Source: Hyphomicrobiales bacterium (GTDB lineage: Bacteria; Pseudomonadota; Alphaproteobacteria; Rhizobiales; Rhizobiaceae). Taken from it: a stretch of DNA of 64,000 nucleotides. The stretch lies in the NCBI GenBank assembly GCA_900466875.1, contig UBNQ01000026.1, positions 58,712 through 122,711 on the forward strand, read 5' to 3'. A program made the translations under genes and the position numbers. How positions within the stretch are numbered: the stretch's first letter is position 1; each line of letters starts with the position of its first letter. Below, in pieces: positions 1 to 9,600 of this stretch. The notes below the pieces were generated by a model that ran no database searches, was not told the DNA's origin, and saw only the letters and a list, made by a program, of their open reading frames with translations.

Positions 1-109
1 TCAGCGAGCCGTCCTTCAGGAGAATGACGCCGTTGTCGACCAACCCGGCATAGGGAACGAGATCGGCAAAGGATGGTCCGGAATGGCGGAAGGATTTGAG
101 GGCAACCAT
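1..109 (-). CDS. trbE: TrbE, conjugal transfer ATPase (N-terminal fragment, cut by window edge)
   Basis: Only the first 36 codons are in the window. The start ATG lies at 107-109 on the minus strand, and the product begins MVALKSFRHSGPSFADLVPY, which fits the N-terminus of TrbE, the VirB4-type ATPase of the mating-pair-formation type IV secretion system. It follows trbD by about 10 bp, in the usual rhizobial order traI-trbB-trbC-trbD-trbE. The catalytic part lies outside the window, so the call rests on this N-terminus and on gene order. Confidence 0.8.
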   Translation of the reverse strand, partial: MVALKSFRHSGPSFADLVPYAGLVDNGVILLKDGSL

Positions 110-119
110 GTCGTACCCC

Positions 120-419
120 TCAATACCGGCGCCACGGCGACGACGTCGCGCGGTAGAAGGTCTTGTAGGAGATATGCCTGATATAGATCCTTCGCATCAG
201 CGGGTCGGCCTTGGCCATCATACGGAGGGCTGCGACCGCGACCAGCCAGACTGCAACACCGAACAGGGCCGCATACCAGGTGAGCACAACGAAGATCAGG
301 ATGACGGCGGCGAGCGCCGTCACGAGGACAAGCTCGCGATCGGCGCCCATCAACAGGTTGGGACGCGACAGCGCCCGATGCACCCGCGATCGGATAAGGT
401 TGGAACCGGCTTCAGCCAC
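120..419 (-). CDS. trbD: TrbD, type IV secretion inner-membrane protein
   Basis: This 99-residue protein has a short basic N-terminus, then a long hydrophobic block (about residues 30-62) that can form two transmembrane helices, then a charged C-terminus. Size and layout match TrbD/VirB3-like proteins of the Ti-plasmid Trb conjugation system, which sit in the inner membrane with the TrbE ATPase. The start overlaps the end of trbC by 8 bp, so translational coupling in the trb operon is likely. Confidence 0.88.
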   Translation of the reverse strand: MAEAGSNLIRSRVHRALSRPNLLMGADRELVLVTALAAVILIFVVLTWYAALFGVAVWLVAVAALRMMAKADPLMRRIYIRHISYKTFYRATSSPWRRY

Positions 420-822
420 GAGCCCCCTCCCCTACTGCTGATGGCGTCGGCTTAGGCGTAAAGGCGGCGGGATCAGTAGACGCCTCGGCATGGTGTTCGC
501 CGATCGACGCACCGGTAGCGCCAAACAGGGCGACGATCTGTGTCGCGCCGAGCAGTACGCCGCCGACCAGAGCGACATAGCAAAGCCTACGGGCAAAATC
601 GTTGAGTTCGCCACCGAAGATCAGCATGGCGCCGGCGATCGCGACCGCGGCGAGTGCTATGAAGCCGGCGACGGGTCCGGTGATCGACTGCTGGATCTGT
701 TGCAGCGGCGACTCCCACGGAAGACCGCCTCCGCCCGAGGACGCCAGTGCGGGCTCCGAAAGGCTGAACGAGATGGCGGCGACGATGATGAGTCCGCGAA
801 TGGGATGGGTCTTACGCAACAT
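412..822 (-). CDS. trbC: TrbC, conjugative pilin precursor
   Basis: I start this at the ATG at 820-822 (product [11 protein letters not shown]), not at the upstream in-frame ATG, because the upstream part is proline/arginine-rich sequence lying inside trbB. The protein is 136 residues with a signal-peptide-like hydrophobic segment ending near ALASSGG and two further hydrophobic helices, as in TrbC/VirB2 pilins that are cleaved (and, in this family, cyclised) to form the pilus subunit. It overlaps the 3' end of trbB by 11 bp and the start of trbD by 8 bp. The C-terminal tail is rich in Pro, Thr and Ala. Confidence 0.87.
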   Translation of the reverse strand: MLRKTHPIRGLIIVAAISFSLSEPALASSGGGGLPWESPLQQIQQSITGPVAGFIALAAVAIAGAMLIFGGELNDFARRLCYVALVGGVLLGATQIVALFGATGASIGEHHAEASTDPAAFTPKPTPSAVGEGARG

Positions 823-1783
823 GGCTGTCCTCGTCGATCTGGGCATAGTGTTCGGTCTGGTAGTGGTTGTTGCGGTATCCCTCGATGTGGATGACCTCGC
901 GGACCCGCCTCCCCTTCCCCGTCCGCTCGATGGAGACAACAAGATCGACCGCCTCGCCGATCACCTCCTGCATTGACTGCTGGCTCGCCTCAGCGGTCAG
1001 TTGTTCCAGCCGACGCAGCGCCGACATCGCGGTATTGGAGTGGATCGTGGTGACGCCGCCGGGATGACCGGTATTCCAGGCTTTCAGGAGGGTGAGTGCT
1101 GCGCCGTCGCGGACCTCACCGACGATAATGCGGTCGGGCCGCAGTCGCATCGTGCTCTTCAGCAACCGTGCCATATCGATCGTGTCGCTGGTGTGCAGGC
1201 TGACCGCGTTCTCGGCCGCGCACTGGATTTCGGCGGTATCCTCGAGGATCACCATCCGATCATCTGGCGCCGCCGAGACGATTTCGGCGATAATTGCGTT
1301 GGCGAGCGTCGTCTTGCCGGAGCCAGTGCCCCCGGAAATGACGATGTTCATGCGGGCGTCGATTGCACTGCGGATGGCTGACGCCTGGGCTTCTGTCATC
1401 ACCTTCGAGGTTACGTAGTCGTTGAGTGGGATGAGACGCGAGGCGCGACGACGAATCGTGAAGGCAGGGCTGGAGACGACGGGCGGAAGCAGCCCTTCGA
1501 AGCGATGGCCACCGATCGGCAGTTCGCCGGAAATGATCGGGCGTTCGTCGTCCGCTTCCGACTGCAGGGCATGGGCGACACTGCCGATAACGACTTCCGC
1601 GGCGGCAGAACTCATGGCGCCGGCCGGAGCCACGCCATGACCGAGGCGTTCGATGAACAACCGGCCGTCCGGATTGAGCATGATCTCGACGACTGAGGCA
1701 TCGTCGAGCGCGACGCACAGCTGGTCGCCAAGCGCGTCCTGCAGTTTGCGGACAAGCCTTGGATGGGAACGGAGCTGGGTCAC
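812..1783 (-). CDS. trbB: TrbB, type IV secretion hexameric ATPase (VirB11-like)
   Basis: This 323-residue protein has a Walker A motif [13 protein letters not shown] near residue 155 and a following acidic Walker B/Asp-box stretch [12 protein letters not shown] conserved [20 protein letters not shown] segment is typical of VirB11/GspE-family secretion ATPases. It powers pilus assembly and substrate transfer at the inner membrane. The start codon is GTG (minus strand 1781-1783), overlapping the traI stop in a GTGA arrangement, so traI and trbB are one transcriptional and probably translationally coupled unit under tra-box control. Confidence 0.93.
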   Translation of the reverse strand: MTQLRSHPRLVRKLQDALGDQLCVALDDASVVEIMLNPDGRLFIERLGHGVAPAGAMSSAAAEVVIGSVAHALQSEADDERPIISGELPIGGHRFEGLLPPVVSSPAFTIRRRASRLIPLNDYVTSKVMTEAQASAIRSAIDARMNIVISGGTGSGKTTLANAIIAEIVSAAPDDRMVILEDTAEIQCAAENAVSLHTSDTIDMARLLKSTMRLRPDRIIVGEVRDGAALTLLKAWNTGHPGGVTTIHSNTAMSALRRLEQLTAEASQQSMQEVIGEAVDLVVSIERTGKGRRVREVIHIEGYRNNHYQTEHYAQIDEDSHVA

Positions 1784-2418
1784 GCTGCGCTCCTCTCCGA
1801 ATGATCATCAGTACAAAAGAGAGCGGATCGATAGTTCGGCGGGCGAACCTGTTTGAAGCTCTCCTGGTCGGCCGGGAGTGTGCCGGCAATGGCGACAGTG
1901 TTGCCAATTGCCACCGGTTCACCCAACCGCGCCATCGGCCAGCCTGCCCGGTTCAGGATGCGCTCGAAGCGAAGATCGGTCGCGGTCACGATCTTGTCGT
2001 AGCCGTTCGCCATCGACCATTCGATGATTCCGGCGAACAGGGTCAGTGTTGCATGGTGGAGCTGGTTCCCTCCCCTGCCGGCGGGCAAGGTCGTATCGAC
2101 GCAGAAGCGGGAGCTCTCGATCATCGCACTGGTCGCATGGAGCGAACCATCGGCGAGCAGCTGCGGGAAGGTCCGTTCCAGCATGGTTGGGCCAGCCGCG
2201 GGAAGGAGGCGCGCGCAGCCGACGACCTTATTTCCGCCGAAGGTGGCGAGGATGTAGGTCGGGTTCATATCGTCGTACTGATCCCTCTCGCCACCATCCG
2301 TGATGGTGACGTCCCATTCGAGCCGCCCACCAAAGACGTTGGCGCGCAGCTGATGCATCTGCTTCAGAAGAGTTTGATGCTCGACATATCGGTCGGGCGA
2401 GATTGCAAGAACCTGCAT
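1780..2418 (-). CDS. traI: TraI, acyl-homoserine-lactone synthase (LuxI family)
   Basis: This 212-residue LuxI-type autoinducer synthase starts at MQVLAISPDRY, the length and N-terminus expected for Ti-plasmid TraI; an upstream in-frame start would add 17 atypical residues. Conserved family features include RANVFGGRLEWDV near the N-terminus, the central GCARLLP segment, and SRFCVDT. It makes the acyl-homoserine lactone sensed by TraR (encoded at 55947-56651). It heads the trb operon, and a tra box lies about 60 bp upstream (2481-2494), giving the positive feedback loop known for this plasmid class. Confidence 0.93.
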   Translation of the reverse strand: MQVLAISPDRYVEHQTLLKQMHQLRANVFGGRLEWDVTITDGGERDQYDDMNPTYILATFGGNKVVGCARLLPAAGPTMLERTFPQLLADGSLHATSAMIESSRFCVDTTLPAGRGGNQLHHATLTLFAGIIEWSMANGYDKIVTATDLRFERILNRAGWPMARLGEPVAIGNTVAIAGTLPADQESFKQVRPPNYRSALFCTDDHSERSAA

Positions 2419-2480
2419 TCTTATCTCCGCTTGAACTTCGTCAGGCGGGATGAAGATCACCTCAATCAACGGTTGGCCAT

Positions 2481-2494
2481 CTGCAGATCTGCAG
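2481..2494. promoter_or_regulatory. tra box (TraR operator) proximal to traI
   Basis: This is a perfect palindrome, CTGCAGATCTGCAG, the core of the TraR-binding box described for Ti plasmids. It lies 63 bp upstream of the traI start codon. A second copy sits 90 bp away on the repA side, so this copy probably serves the leftward traI-trb promoter. Confidence 0.85.
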
Positions 2495-2570
2495 GCGGTG
2501 ATTCTGGTGAGTCGGGGGTAGCCGAGTGGTGCATCACACTATGGCGGGGTGTGCGAAGTGCGCTGGATCT

Positions 2571-2584
2571 CTGCAGATCTGCAG
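2571..2584. promoter_or_regulatory. tra box (TraR operator) proximal to repABC
   Basis: Second perfect copy of CTGCAGATCTGCAG in the traI-repA intergenic region, about 213 bp upstream of the repA start. By analogy with Ti plasmids, where TraR also raises repABC transcription, this copy probably links quorum sensing to plasmid copy number. Confidence 0.82.
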
Positions 2585-2675
2585 TTTCCGCCGACTATAC
2601 GCCACCCATGAAATCTGACTAACTAGCGGAAACATATCGCAGATTCAGCGAGCGGGCTGAATTCTCACAAATTCC

Positions 2676-2692
2676 GTTAACTTGTTGTTAAC
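2676..2692. repeat. Paired GTTAAC palindromes upstream of repA
   Basis: Two GTTAAC hexamers, each self-palindromic, are separated by 5 bp, so their centres are 11 bp apart, about one helical turn. They lie about 105 bp upstream of repA. This is a plausible site for a dimeric regulator such as RepA, which autorepresses repABC, but no binding evidence is visible. It does not match the 16-bp GTT-N4-GC-N4-AAC parS pattern exactly. Confidence 0.4.
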
Positions 2693-2720
2693 CTTAAATG
2701 TCTTGCGGCGCGATGGGAAT

Positions 2721-2799
2721 CGGGAGATAGTTTCGCAAATGATGGCCGCAAAGCCATTTTTTCGAAAGTGAAGACCTCCGGGAAATAGTTCGCAAAATG
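2721..2799 (+). repeat. Direct repeat (about 21 bp, two copies) at the repA start
   Basis: The sequence CGGGAGATAGTTTCGCAAATG at 2721-2741 recurs as CGGGAAATAGTTCGCAAAATG at 2779-2799, with one substitution, one single-base deletion and a small A-run change. The second copy contains the repA start codon. Placement at the repA leader suggests an operator or leader duplication, perhaps for RepA autoregulation. Confidence 0.45.
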
Positions 2800-3987
2800 A
2801 ACACTGAGCTGCAAAACAGGTTTGATATCGAGATCGCCCAGCAGGGGTCGAAAATCTCAAGCGCGTTGCATATGTTGCGCAGCCAGCAATACCCGCCCGA
2901 CGCCCGCAAGGGATTGCGCAAGTTCCAGCTTGCGGAAGTCGCCGACTTCATGGGCGTGACGCAGACGCATCTGAGGCAACTCCATTCTGATGGCAAGGGG
3001 CCGGAGATCGAGTCGGTTAGCGGACGCCGATATTATACGGCGGACCAGATGCTCGAGCTTCGGGATTATCTCGAGGCAAACAAGAAGTCCGACAAGCGGT
3101 ACTATGTCCCCAAGAGGCGCGAAGGTGAACCGATGCAGGTCGTCTCGGTCGTTAACTTCAAGGGCGGAAGCGGGAAGACTACCACCGCCGCACACCTTGC
3201 GCAGTATCTGGCTCTCACCGGCCATCGTGTACTGGCGGTCGATCTCGATCCGCAGGCCTCGCTCACCTCCCTCTTTGGGATCCAGCCGGAGCTTGACGAC
3301 ACTGCCTCTCTCTATGAGGCGCTTCGCTTCGATGACGAACGGAAGTCGATCGCGGACGTCATCCAACCGACCAACATCCCGGGACTGGATGTCGTCCCGG
3401 CCAACCTGGTTCTCCAGGAATACGAATATGACGTGCCGCTGGCGATCTCCTCCAAGAAGGGCGAGGACGGCCGGCTGTTCTACATGCGGATCGCCAGTGC
3501 CCTGAAGCAGGTCGACGACAAGTATGACGTCGTCGTCATCGACTGCCCTCCTCAGCTGGGATACCTGACGATCACCGCACTCATGGCCTCGACAGGCATC
3601 CTCATCACCATCCATCCGCAGATGCTCGACATCATGTCGATGAGCCAGTTCCTCATGATGCTTGGCGGGATCATGGGGCCTGTCGCCGAGGCCGGGGCGG
3701 AGATGCGGGTGCAGTGGTTCCGCTATCTCATCACCCGCTTTGAGCCGACGGATATCCCCCAGGCCCAGATGGTAGGGTTCATGCAGTCGATGTTCGCGCA
3801 GCAGATGTTGAGAAATCACGTCCTGAAGTCCACGGCGATTTCCGACGCGTCGATCAAGAAGCAGACCCTGTATGAGGTCGAGCGGAACGAATTCGTCCGC
3901 GCGACCTACGACCGGGCAATGGAAAGTCTCAATGCCGCCAACGCGGAAATCGTCGAACTCATCCATGGTGTCTGGGGGCGGAAATGA
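2797..3987 (+). CDS. repA: RepA, ParA-type plasmid partition ATPase
   Basis: RepA (396 residues) is the Walker-type ATPase of the repABC partition system and also the autorepressor of the operon. An N-terminal winged/HTH region (about residues 40-100, FQLAEVADFMGVTQTHLRQ) precedes the deviant Walker A motif FKGGSGKTTTAAHLA near residue 124. Further ParA motifs follow: LAVDLDPQASLT and VVVIDCPPQLGYLT. It drives segregation together with RepB, 84 bp downstream. Length and domain order match rhizobial RepA proteins. Confidence 0.96.
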   Translation: MNTELQNRFDIEIAQQGSKISSALHMLRSQQYPPDARKGLRKFQLAEVADFMGVTQTHLRQLHSDGKGPEIESVSGRRYYTADQMLELRDYLEANKKSDKRYYVPKRREGEPMQVVSVVNFKGGSGKTTTAAHLAQYLALTGHRVLAVDLDPQASLTSLFGIQPELDDTASLYEALRFDDERKSIADVIQPTNIPGLDVVPANLVLQEYEYDVPLAISSKKGEDGRLFYMRIASALKQVDDKYDVVVIDCPPQLGYLTITALMASTGILITIHPQMLDIMSMSQFLMMLGGIMGPVAEAGAEMRVQWFRYLITRFEPTDIPQAQMVGFMQSMFAQQMLRNHVLKSTAISDASIKKQTLYEVERNEFVRATYDRAMESLNAANAEIVELIHGVWGRK

Positions 3988-3990
3988 GAG

Positions 3991-4052
3991 ACTTGTCAGC
4001 CGTTTTTTTTGTCGTTTTTGAGAGCGCGATGAATGGCTTGTCGCAGTTGAGC
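3991..4052 (+). repeat. 62-bp repA-repB intergenic element (copy 1)
   Basis: This intergenic segment starts ACTTGTCAGCCGTTT, has a T-rich middle, and ends GCAGTTGAGC. A segment of exactly the same length, with identical first 15 bases and a near-identical end, lies at 6524-6585 just upstream of the large NTPase gene. In some repABC plasmids this intergenic region carries a centromere or regulatory element; the role here is not shown. Confidence 0.55.
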
Positions 4053-4071
4053 ACTGATCCGGAGGACGGCC

Positions 4072-5067
4072 ATGTCGCGTGAAAATCCATTCGCCAAGCT
4101 GGACATGGCTGCCATCTCGGCGAGCCAGACGCCAACCAAGCCGGGCTACGGCATGACAGGAGCGGCAAAGACGGTTGTCCGCTCCATCGAGGATATGGCC
4201 GAGACCACCAAGAAGCTGATGGAAGGCGAGGTAATCGTCGATCTTGATCCGCACTTGATCGATGCCTCCTTCGTTTCCGACCGTTTGTCCGACGATGGGG
4301 AGGAGTTTCAGGAACTGCTCCAGGCGATCAAGGAATCAGGTCAGACGACGCCTATTTTGGTTCGTCCGAGCTCGACAGACGTCAAGCGATATATGGTGGT
4401 GTTCGGCCATCGTCGCCTCAGGGTGGCCCGCGAGCTTGGCGTCTCGGTCAAGGCAATCGTAAAGCAGTTGGACGACACCACATCGGCTATCGTACAGGGC
4501 CAGGAAAATGCGGCCCGGTCGAATTTGTCGTTCATAGAACGCGCCTACTTCGCCCGAAACTTGATTGCCTCAGGCATGACGAAGGAGACCGTTCGTTCCT
4601 CGCTTGCCATTGACGAGGCCATGCTCTCGAAGATGCTCGCGGTCGTTGAGGCTGTGCCGGCATCTGTTATCACGGCTTTGGGCGCGTCCAAGAAAATCGG
4701 GCGCGACCGGTGGCTGAGCCTTCGCCAACTTGTTCTTGCCCCTGCCCTCTCTAAGGTTGCGATTGAGCACGTGGAGTCTGCCGACTTCCAGGCGCTCCAT
4801 GAAGACGACCGCTTCGAGAAACTCCATGATCACCTGAAGCGATACAAGGCCAGGTCAGCCGCCAAGAAGCCGAAGGCTGAATCCGCTGTTCGAGACTGGA
4901 CCTCAACCGATCGCGCGTTGAACATGGTGATAAATGCGAAGGCAAAGAAGGTTGCCATCGAGCTTACCAATGCTGAAGCCAAGCCGTTCAGCGAATGGCT
5001 GTCTTCACACATGGGTCGTTTGTACGAGGAGTACAAAGGATCGAAAACTGAAACCAACGGAGACTGA
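4072..5067 (+). CDS. repB: RepB, ParB-type centromere-binding partition protein
   Basis: RepB (331 residues) is the ParB-like adaptor that binds parS and stimulates RepA. A ParB/Spo0J nuclease-like fold is visible around LLQAIKESGQTTPILVRP followed by VFGHRRLRVARELG (about residues 80-125). An HTH-containing DNA-binding core follows (ENAARSNLSFIERAYFARNL). The start is supported by GGAGG 8 bp upstream of the ATG at 4072. It is the second gene of the repABC operon. Confidence 0.95.
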   Translation: MSRENPFAKLDMAAISASQTPTKPGYGMTGAAKTVVRSIEDMAETTKKLMEGEVIVDLDPHLIDASFVSDRLSDDGEEFQELLQAIKESGQTTPILVRPSSTDVKRYMVVFGHRRLRVARELGVSVKAIVKQLDDTTSAIVQGQENAARSNLSFIERAYFARNLIASGMTKETVRSSLAIDEAMLSKMLAVVEAVPASVITALGASKKIGRDRWLSLRQLVLAPALSKVAIEHVESADFQALHEDDRFEKLHDHLKRYKARSAAKKPKAESAVRDWTSTDRALNMVINAKAKKVAIELTNAEAKPFSEWLSSHMGRLYEEYKGSKTETNGD

Positions 5068-5072
5068 ACCGC

Positions 5073-5110
5073 AAAAGAAAAAGGCCCCCAAACGGCGAAC
5101 CGTGGAAGCC
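5073..5110 (-). terminator. Intrinsic terminator of the ctRNA
   Basis: Read on the minus strand, GGCTTCCACGG and CCGTTTGGGGGCC form a stem with G-U pairs and a short loop, followed by TTTTTCTTTT. This marks the 3' end of the antisense RNA. Confidence 0.78.
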
Positions 5111-5129
5111 TCTCTCGTCATCTCTAGCA
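5075..5129 (-). ncRNA. Counter-transcribed antisense RNA (repB-repC ctRNA)
   Basis: On the minus strand, opposite the repB-repC leader, there is a -35-like TTGACT (5159-5164), a 17-bp spacer, a weaker -10-like GATTCT (5136-5141), and then about 55 nt ending in an intrinsic terminator (hairpin 5083-5110 plus U tract). This is the layout of repABC ctRNAs, which pair with the repC leader and lower RepC synthesis, thereby controlling copy number and incompatibility. The 5' end at about 5129 is inferred from the promoter spacing. Confidence 0.78.
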
Positions 5130-5223
5130 GGATCGAGAATCGCATTTCCCGGAATCACAGTCAAGAGTCTTGGCGCCGTTTTGGTGAGCGGATTTCCTTT
5201 GCCTGAAGCAAGGTGAAAGAAAA

Positions 5224-6468
5224 ATGCAGACGGGACATGTGACGACGCCCTTTGGGCGGCGGGCGATGTCGCTCGCCCTGGTCCGAAACCAGATGGCGAT
5301 CGAGAATCCGGGGCCAGATGCGCGCATCGAGAAATGGAAAGTCTTTCGAGACGTATGCGAGGCACGGGAACGCTTGGGAATCCAGGACCGGGCACTTGCC
5401 GTCCTTGATGCCCTTTTGACGTTTCACCCTCAGGCCCAACTCGATCCGAGCCAGGGTCTGGTCGTCTTCCCATCCAACGCCCAGCTGTCTGTTCGGGCCC
5501 ACGGGATCACCGAGACAACCCTGCGCAGGCAACTTGCCGCGCTAGTCGACGCGGGCCTTATTCTCCGGCGCGACAGCCCGAACGGTAAACGCTACGCGCA
5601 CCGCAACAGGGATGGCGAGGTCGAACAGGCCTACGGGTTTGACCTGACGCCCCTGCTGGCTCGTGCCACCGAACTCGCCTTGATGGCGCAGGATGTCGCA
5701 GCCGAGCGCGCGCGCTTCCGCCGCGCAAGGGAAGCGCTGACGATCTGCCGCCGCGATGTGCGCAAGTTGATCTCGGCCGCCGTGGAAGAGGGCGCGGCCG
5801 GCAACTGGGACCATATGGAGTCCGAGTATGTCAGCATTCTCGCTCGCCTCCCTCGCCACCCGAACCGCTCTCAGGTCGAGATTACGCTCGATGAAATGCA
5901 GCTACTGCGGGAAGAGGTGCTCAACCTCCTGGAAATGCAGCTTAAAACGGAAGAAGTGCATGGCAATGCCATCCAGGATGACCGGCACATACAGAATTCA
6001 AATACCGAATCTATAAATGAACTTGAACCTAGCTCTAGAAAAGAGCTGGGCGAAAAGGCAGCGGACAAACTTTTGACGAGGGATGAGCCGAAGGAAACAC
6101 AGAAGACAAGACGCGAGCCGATCAAGGCGTTCCCGCTCGGAATGGTTCTTCGCGCCTGCCCCCAGATCACTGATTATGGGCCCGGCGGGCGCATCGAGCA
6201 CTGGCGCGAGCTCATGAAGGCGGCCATCGTTGTGCGCTCAATGCTGGGCGTCAGCCCCTCTGCCTACGAGGAGGCGTGCAACGCCATGGGGCCGGAAAAT
6301 GCCGCGGTGGCTGTGGCCTGCATTCTGGAGCGATCGAATTTCATAACATCCGCCGGAGGATATCTGCGTGATCTCACCAGGCGCTCTGAGCGCGGGGAGT
6401 TTTCAATCGGGCCCATGCTGATGTCGCTAATAAGGTCAACTGCTGAGCAACCAAAAAAGGTCGGGTAA
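5224..6468 (+). CDS. repC: RepC, plasmid replication initiator
   Basis: RepC (414 residues) is the initiator of repABC plasmids; the replication origin lies inside its own coding sequence in this family. The N-terminal part (MQTGHVTTPFGRRAMSLALV) and the segment QLSVRAHGITETTLRRQLAALVDAGLI, a winged-helix DNA-binding region near residues 85-115, are characteristic. The C-terminal domain starts near AFPLGMVLRACPQITDYGPGG. The leader upstream (5068-5223) is the target of the antisense RNA. A purine-rich stretch AAGGTGAAAG precedes the ATG. Confidence 0.96.
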   Translation: MQTGHVTTPFGRRAMSLALVRNQMAIENPGPDARIEKWKVFRDVCEARERLGIQDRALAVLDALLTFHPQAQLDPSQGLVVFPSNAQLSVRAHGITETTLRRQLAALVDAGLILRRDSPNGKRYAHRNRDGEVEQAYGFDLTPLLARATELALMAQDVAAERARFRRAREALTICRRDVRKLISAAVEEGAAGNWDHMESEYVSILARLPRHPNRSQVEITLDEMQLLREEVLNLLEMQLKTEEVHGNAIQDDRHIQNSNTESINELEPSSRKELGEKAADKLLTRDEPKETQKTRREPIKAFPLGMVLRACPQITDYGPGGRIEHWRELMKAAIVVRSMLGVSPSAYEEACNAMGPENAAVAVACILERSNFITSAGGYLRDLTRRSERGEFSIGPMLMSLIRSTAEQPKKVG

Positions 6469-6523
6469 TCTCGCGCTTGTATAGAGCTAGTTGCGAATGC
6501 AATTGCTAGTTCACACACAGAAA

Positions 6524-6585
6524 ACTTGTCAGCCGTTTCTTTTCGTGATTTTCTCAAGAAATACAGCCTCTTATTGCGGTTGAGC
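6524..6585 (+). repeat. 62-bp element related to the repA-repB intergenic segment (copy 2)
   Basis: Same length as the segment at 3991-4052, with an identical first 15 bases (ACTTGTCAGCCGTTT) and a near-identical end (GCGGTTGAGC versus GCAGTTGAGC). It lies downstream of repC and 15-33 bp before the start of the large NTPase gene. The middle third differs. It may be a second partition/regulatory site, or a promoter fragment duplicated from the rep region. Confidence 0.55.
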
Positions 6586-6617
6586 GCCAGAAATCAAGGG
6601 TGGGTTGGGAGCATGAG

Positions 6618-9600
6618 GTGACGATCAATATCACAGGCCCGAAGAAGTATGACTTCCAGGATATCGTCTGCGTGGCGCTCGGTCTGCAGACTCTTAGTCG
6701 GCCTAGCGTGAAATTTCTGATCGAGCCTAATGGCGGTGAAGATTGCGAAATTCACTTTGACGGCCAGATTGTCGAAATACAGGTAAAGGGCGCTAGCGGT
6801 AAATTCGGTCTCAAGGAGCTTGCAGAATACCTTGGTCATCCGGGCACCAAAGTTGCCGACAATACACTGCTGGAAAGACTGCTCGCAGACAAAAGCCGTT
6901 TTATTGTGCTGGTCTTGTCAAGCCGGTGTGACGACGCAACGTCGGTTTTGGTCGAAGGGCTCAGTTGGAGAGAAAAAGAGCGGGTCCAGTCGCTCAACAA
7001 GGCTGATGCCAAGACGCTGCTCGCAGCCTATGCCAAGCCGTCGGGCGGACGGGATCCCAGCAAGCTGGCGAAGGAGCGCGACCAACACAGGGCGGCGGTG
7101 GCAGCGAAACTTACGCCGGAAACACTGGTCGAGGCAATGCGACGTGTTTCGCTGGTCGAACGCCTGGACGAAGTGGCAGTGACATCCGTTTGCGAGGATC
7201 TCCTCGTTCGCGCCTATGACGTGCCGGGCGATCGGACGGGGGACACGATCCATCGGCTCAGGGAGGTGATTAAGGGCGCGAAGGGCAAATCTCACAACGT
7301 CCTGCCACAGATCCAGGAAGTGCTTAATCAGTCGTCCTATGGCTCGCTCTCGCCCGAGGGTTATGTCGAGCGCGGTATCGAGACGGTTTGGCAGGAGACA
7401 CTTTCTCAGAGGAGAGTGTTGTTGCTGACGGGCAGGCCAAGAACAGGCAAATCAAATGCCGCGCGTTTCATCGCCGCCAGATTTCAAAAGCTAGGCTACA
7501 CTGTCCGAGTGCTTTCAGAAGTCAAGGAAGCCGAACGGTTCCTCAGCGAACCCGGTCGTTCCCATCGACTTGTCTTGCTCGACGACCCGCTCGGCGGTAC
7601 GCACACGGAGCCGGACTTCATCAAGCTATACCAGCAGTTGGAAGATCTGGTTGCACACCTCCGGCATGACAGGCGGCTGATCGTGGCTCAGTCACAGGAA
7701 CAACTGTTCGCAGCCACGAATGCAAGCGATGTGGGAACGCTGACGGTTGACGGGCATTGCTGGTACGATCTCAGCCAGTCTGAAGCGACCCTCTCTGCGA
7801 CAATTTGGTCTAATCAGGTCGCGCAGGCGGCGGTGCCTTCCGAGCTCGCGCAGTTCGTTGAAAATGCACTTTTGACTGGCAAACTGAATCTGGATCCTGG
7901 AAGTATCCAGCATTTGGCTCGCCACCACGGTAAGATTGTCGCGCCAGTCACAGTCGATCAACTGGAGCGAATAGCACATGAGCGCGCTTCGGCGTTGGCG
8001 GACATCTGGCGTAGCGAAGGACTTCAGCCATTAGCACGGAGCCTCGCGATCGGGACCAACGCAATGGTACCCATCGCGGAGACTGAGTTGGCATTTTTGC
8101 TTGGCAAAGGCGGCGACAGTTTACCCGGCTTGCCGGATTCGCAATTCACAATAACGAGTATCGGCGGTGGCGCGCCTGAGCCTTCTATTGATCCGGAGTA
8201 TGAGGAAGAACCAACGCTAGATCAGGTCGATCGTGCTGGACTTGATTCGCTCGAGATGCGTCGCCTGATCAGCTATCCCGGTTTACACCAGATAAATTTC
8301 TCGCACGCGTACTATCGGGCGGCGGGGGAGGCGTCAGCACAGGTATCGACACAGAAACAGACTGCGGAGGCTCTTTCAGTGCTCGAGAGGGCTCTGTTTT
8401 GCAGGAGGGGATTAACGTCGAAGGCCGCTGCTCGAAACCTCGACTGGATGCATGAACGATTGAAGGGATCGAACAGGCGCGATGCTATTCCTGAACTGGC
8501 CGAACGAGGACTGAAAAGCTACTTTCCGGCGACGCGCGACCTTTGCTACGCATTTCTGCTTCGTCATCTACCAGAACTTCCGCGGGAGTTTCAAAGCCAC
8601 CTGCCAGACTGGGTCATCGCGGTACGAAGGCGCGATGTATCGGAGATGATATGGCAGGATGATGAAGCACGTCTTCCAATAGGGCGTACGATAAGTGGAC
8701 TGGAGCGGATGGAAGCGCTTCGGTCCGCACCCGAGCGTGGAGACGTTCTGACCGAATTGGGTCTGCTTGAATCCTCCGAGGAGACTTATCTTGGCCCACA
8801 GGGCGCCTGTCGAGCCATTACCTTCTACAAAGGCGAGCCGGCTGCGCTCGGCCATCAGGCAATGGCTCGCCTCCTCAATTACGGCGAAGGTTTCATCCGC
8901 GCCGCTGCGGCTAAGATATGGCTCTCGGTCGATCGTTCAGAGGATGAGGATATCCTTCGCAAGCTTTATGCAGATGAACATCCGGCAGTCGCGTCGGCAA
9001 TGCTCGACGGGGCAGTCAGAGGTTGGAGTACGCTGCCTCAAGCAAGAAAATCGCGTTTGATCGACATCATAGGAGCTCAAGCAGCTGAGCCGGCCGCAGC
9101 CGCTGCCATAATGCCGAACCTCATAAGATTCGATCGCATCGAATATTCCGGGCCTGGGCGAGCATGGGACCTGTTTGCCCGCGTCATGCCGATCGCACTC
9201 GACGCGCTACCCGCGGGTGCAGAATTCACCGAAGCGCGCTTGTTCAACGTAGTCATGGAATCGCGCGGCAAGATCGCGCCGGAACTTCTGGTCCGCATCT
9301 GCGACAGCTGGCTGCACTGGCTCGAAAAGGTCACCGCGGAAGGGCTTGTCCCGGATGATTTCACATTGGGGTTTGCCGATCTGCTCCTCGACGCCACGCG
9401 CGGGAAGCCTGAGATGCGAGAGGGCCGGCTCGCTCGAGCTCTCGCGCTTCCGGGAAGCACCGCGCCTTACGCTATCATCGCAGATATAGTTGATCATTGG
9501 GACGTGCTGACTGAAGCGGAACGCGGTCTCGTCGTCGGGATGCTTGGAGCTTCGCGCTCTGATGCGATCTGGCTGAAGGCTTCGGTTCTGACATCGCCTA

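Noticed and set aside
2676..2692. GTTAAC pair considered as parS
   Set aside because: The repABC parS pattern is a 16-bp palindrome with a central GC; this pair has a 5-bp TTGTT spacer and a total of 17 bp.
2857..4254. 465-residue open frame antisense to repA
   Set aside because: It is a high-GC shadow of repA on the other strand; its composition is Arg/Asp/His-rich with no domain, and repA is unambiguous.
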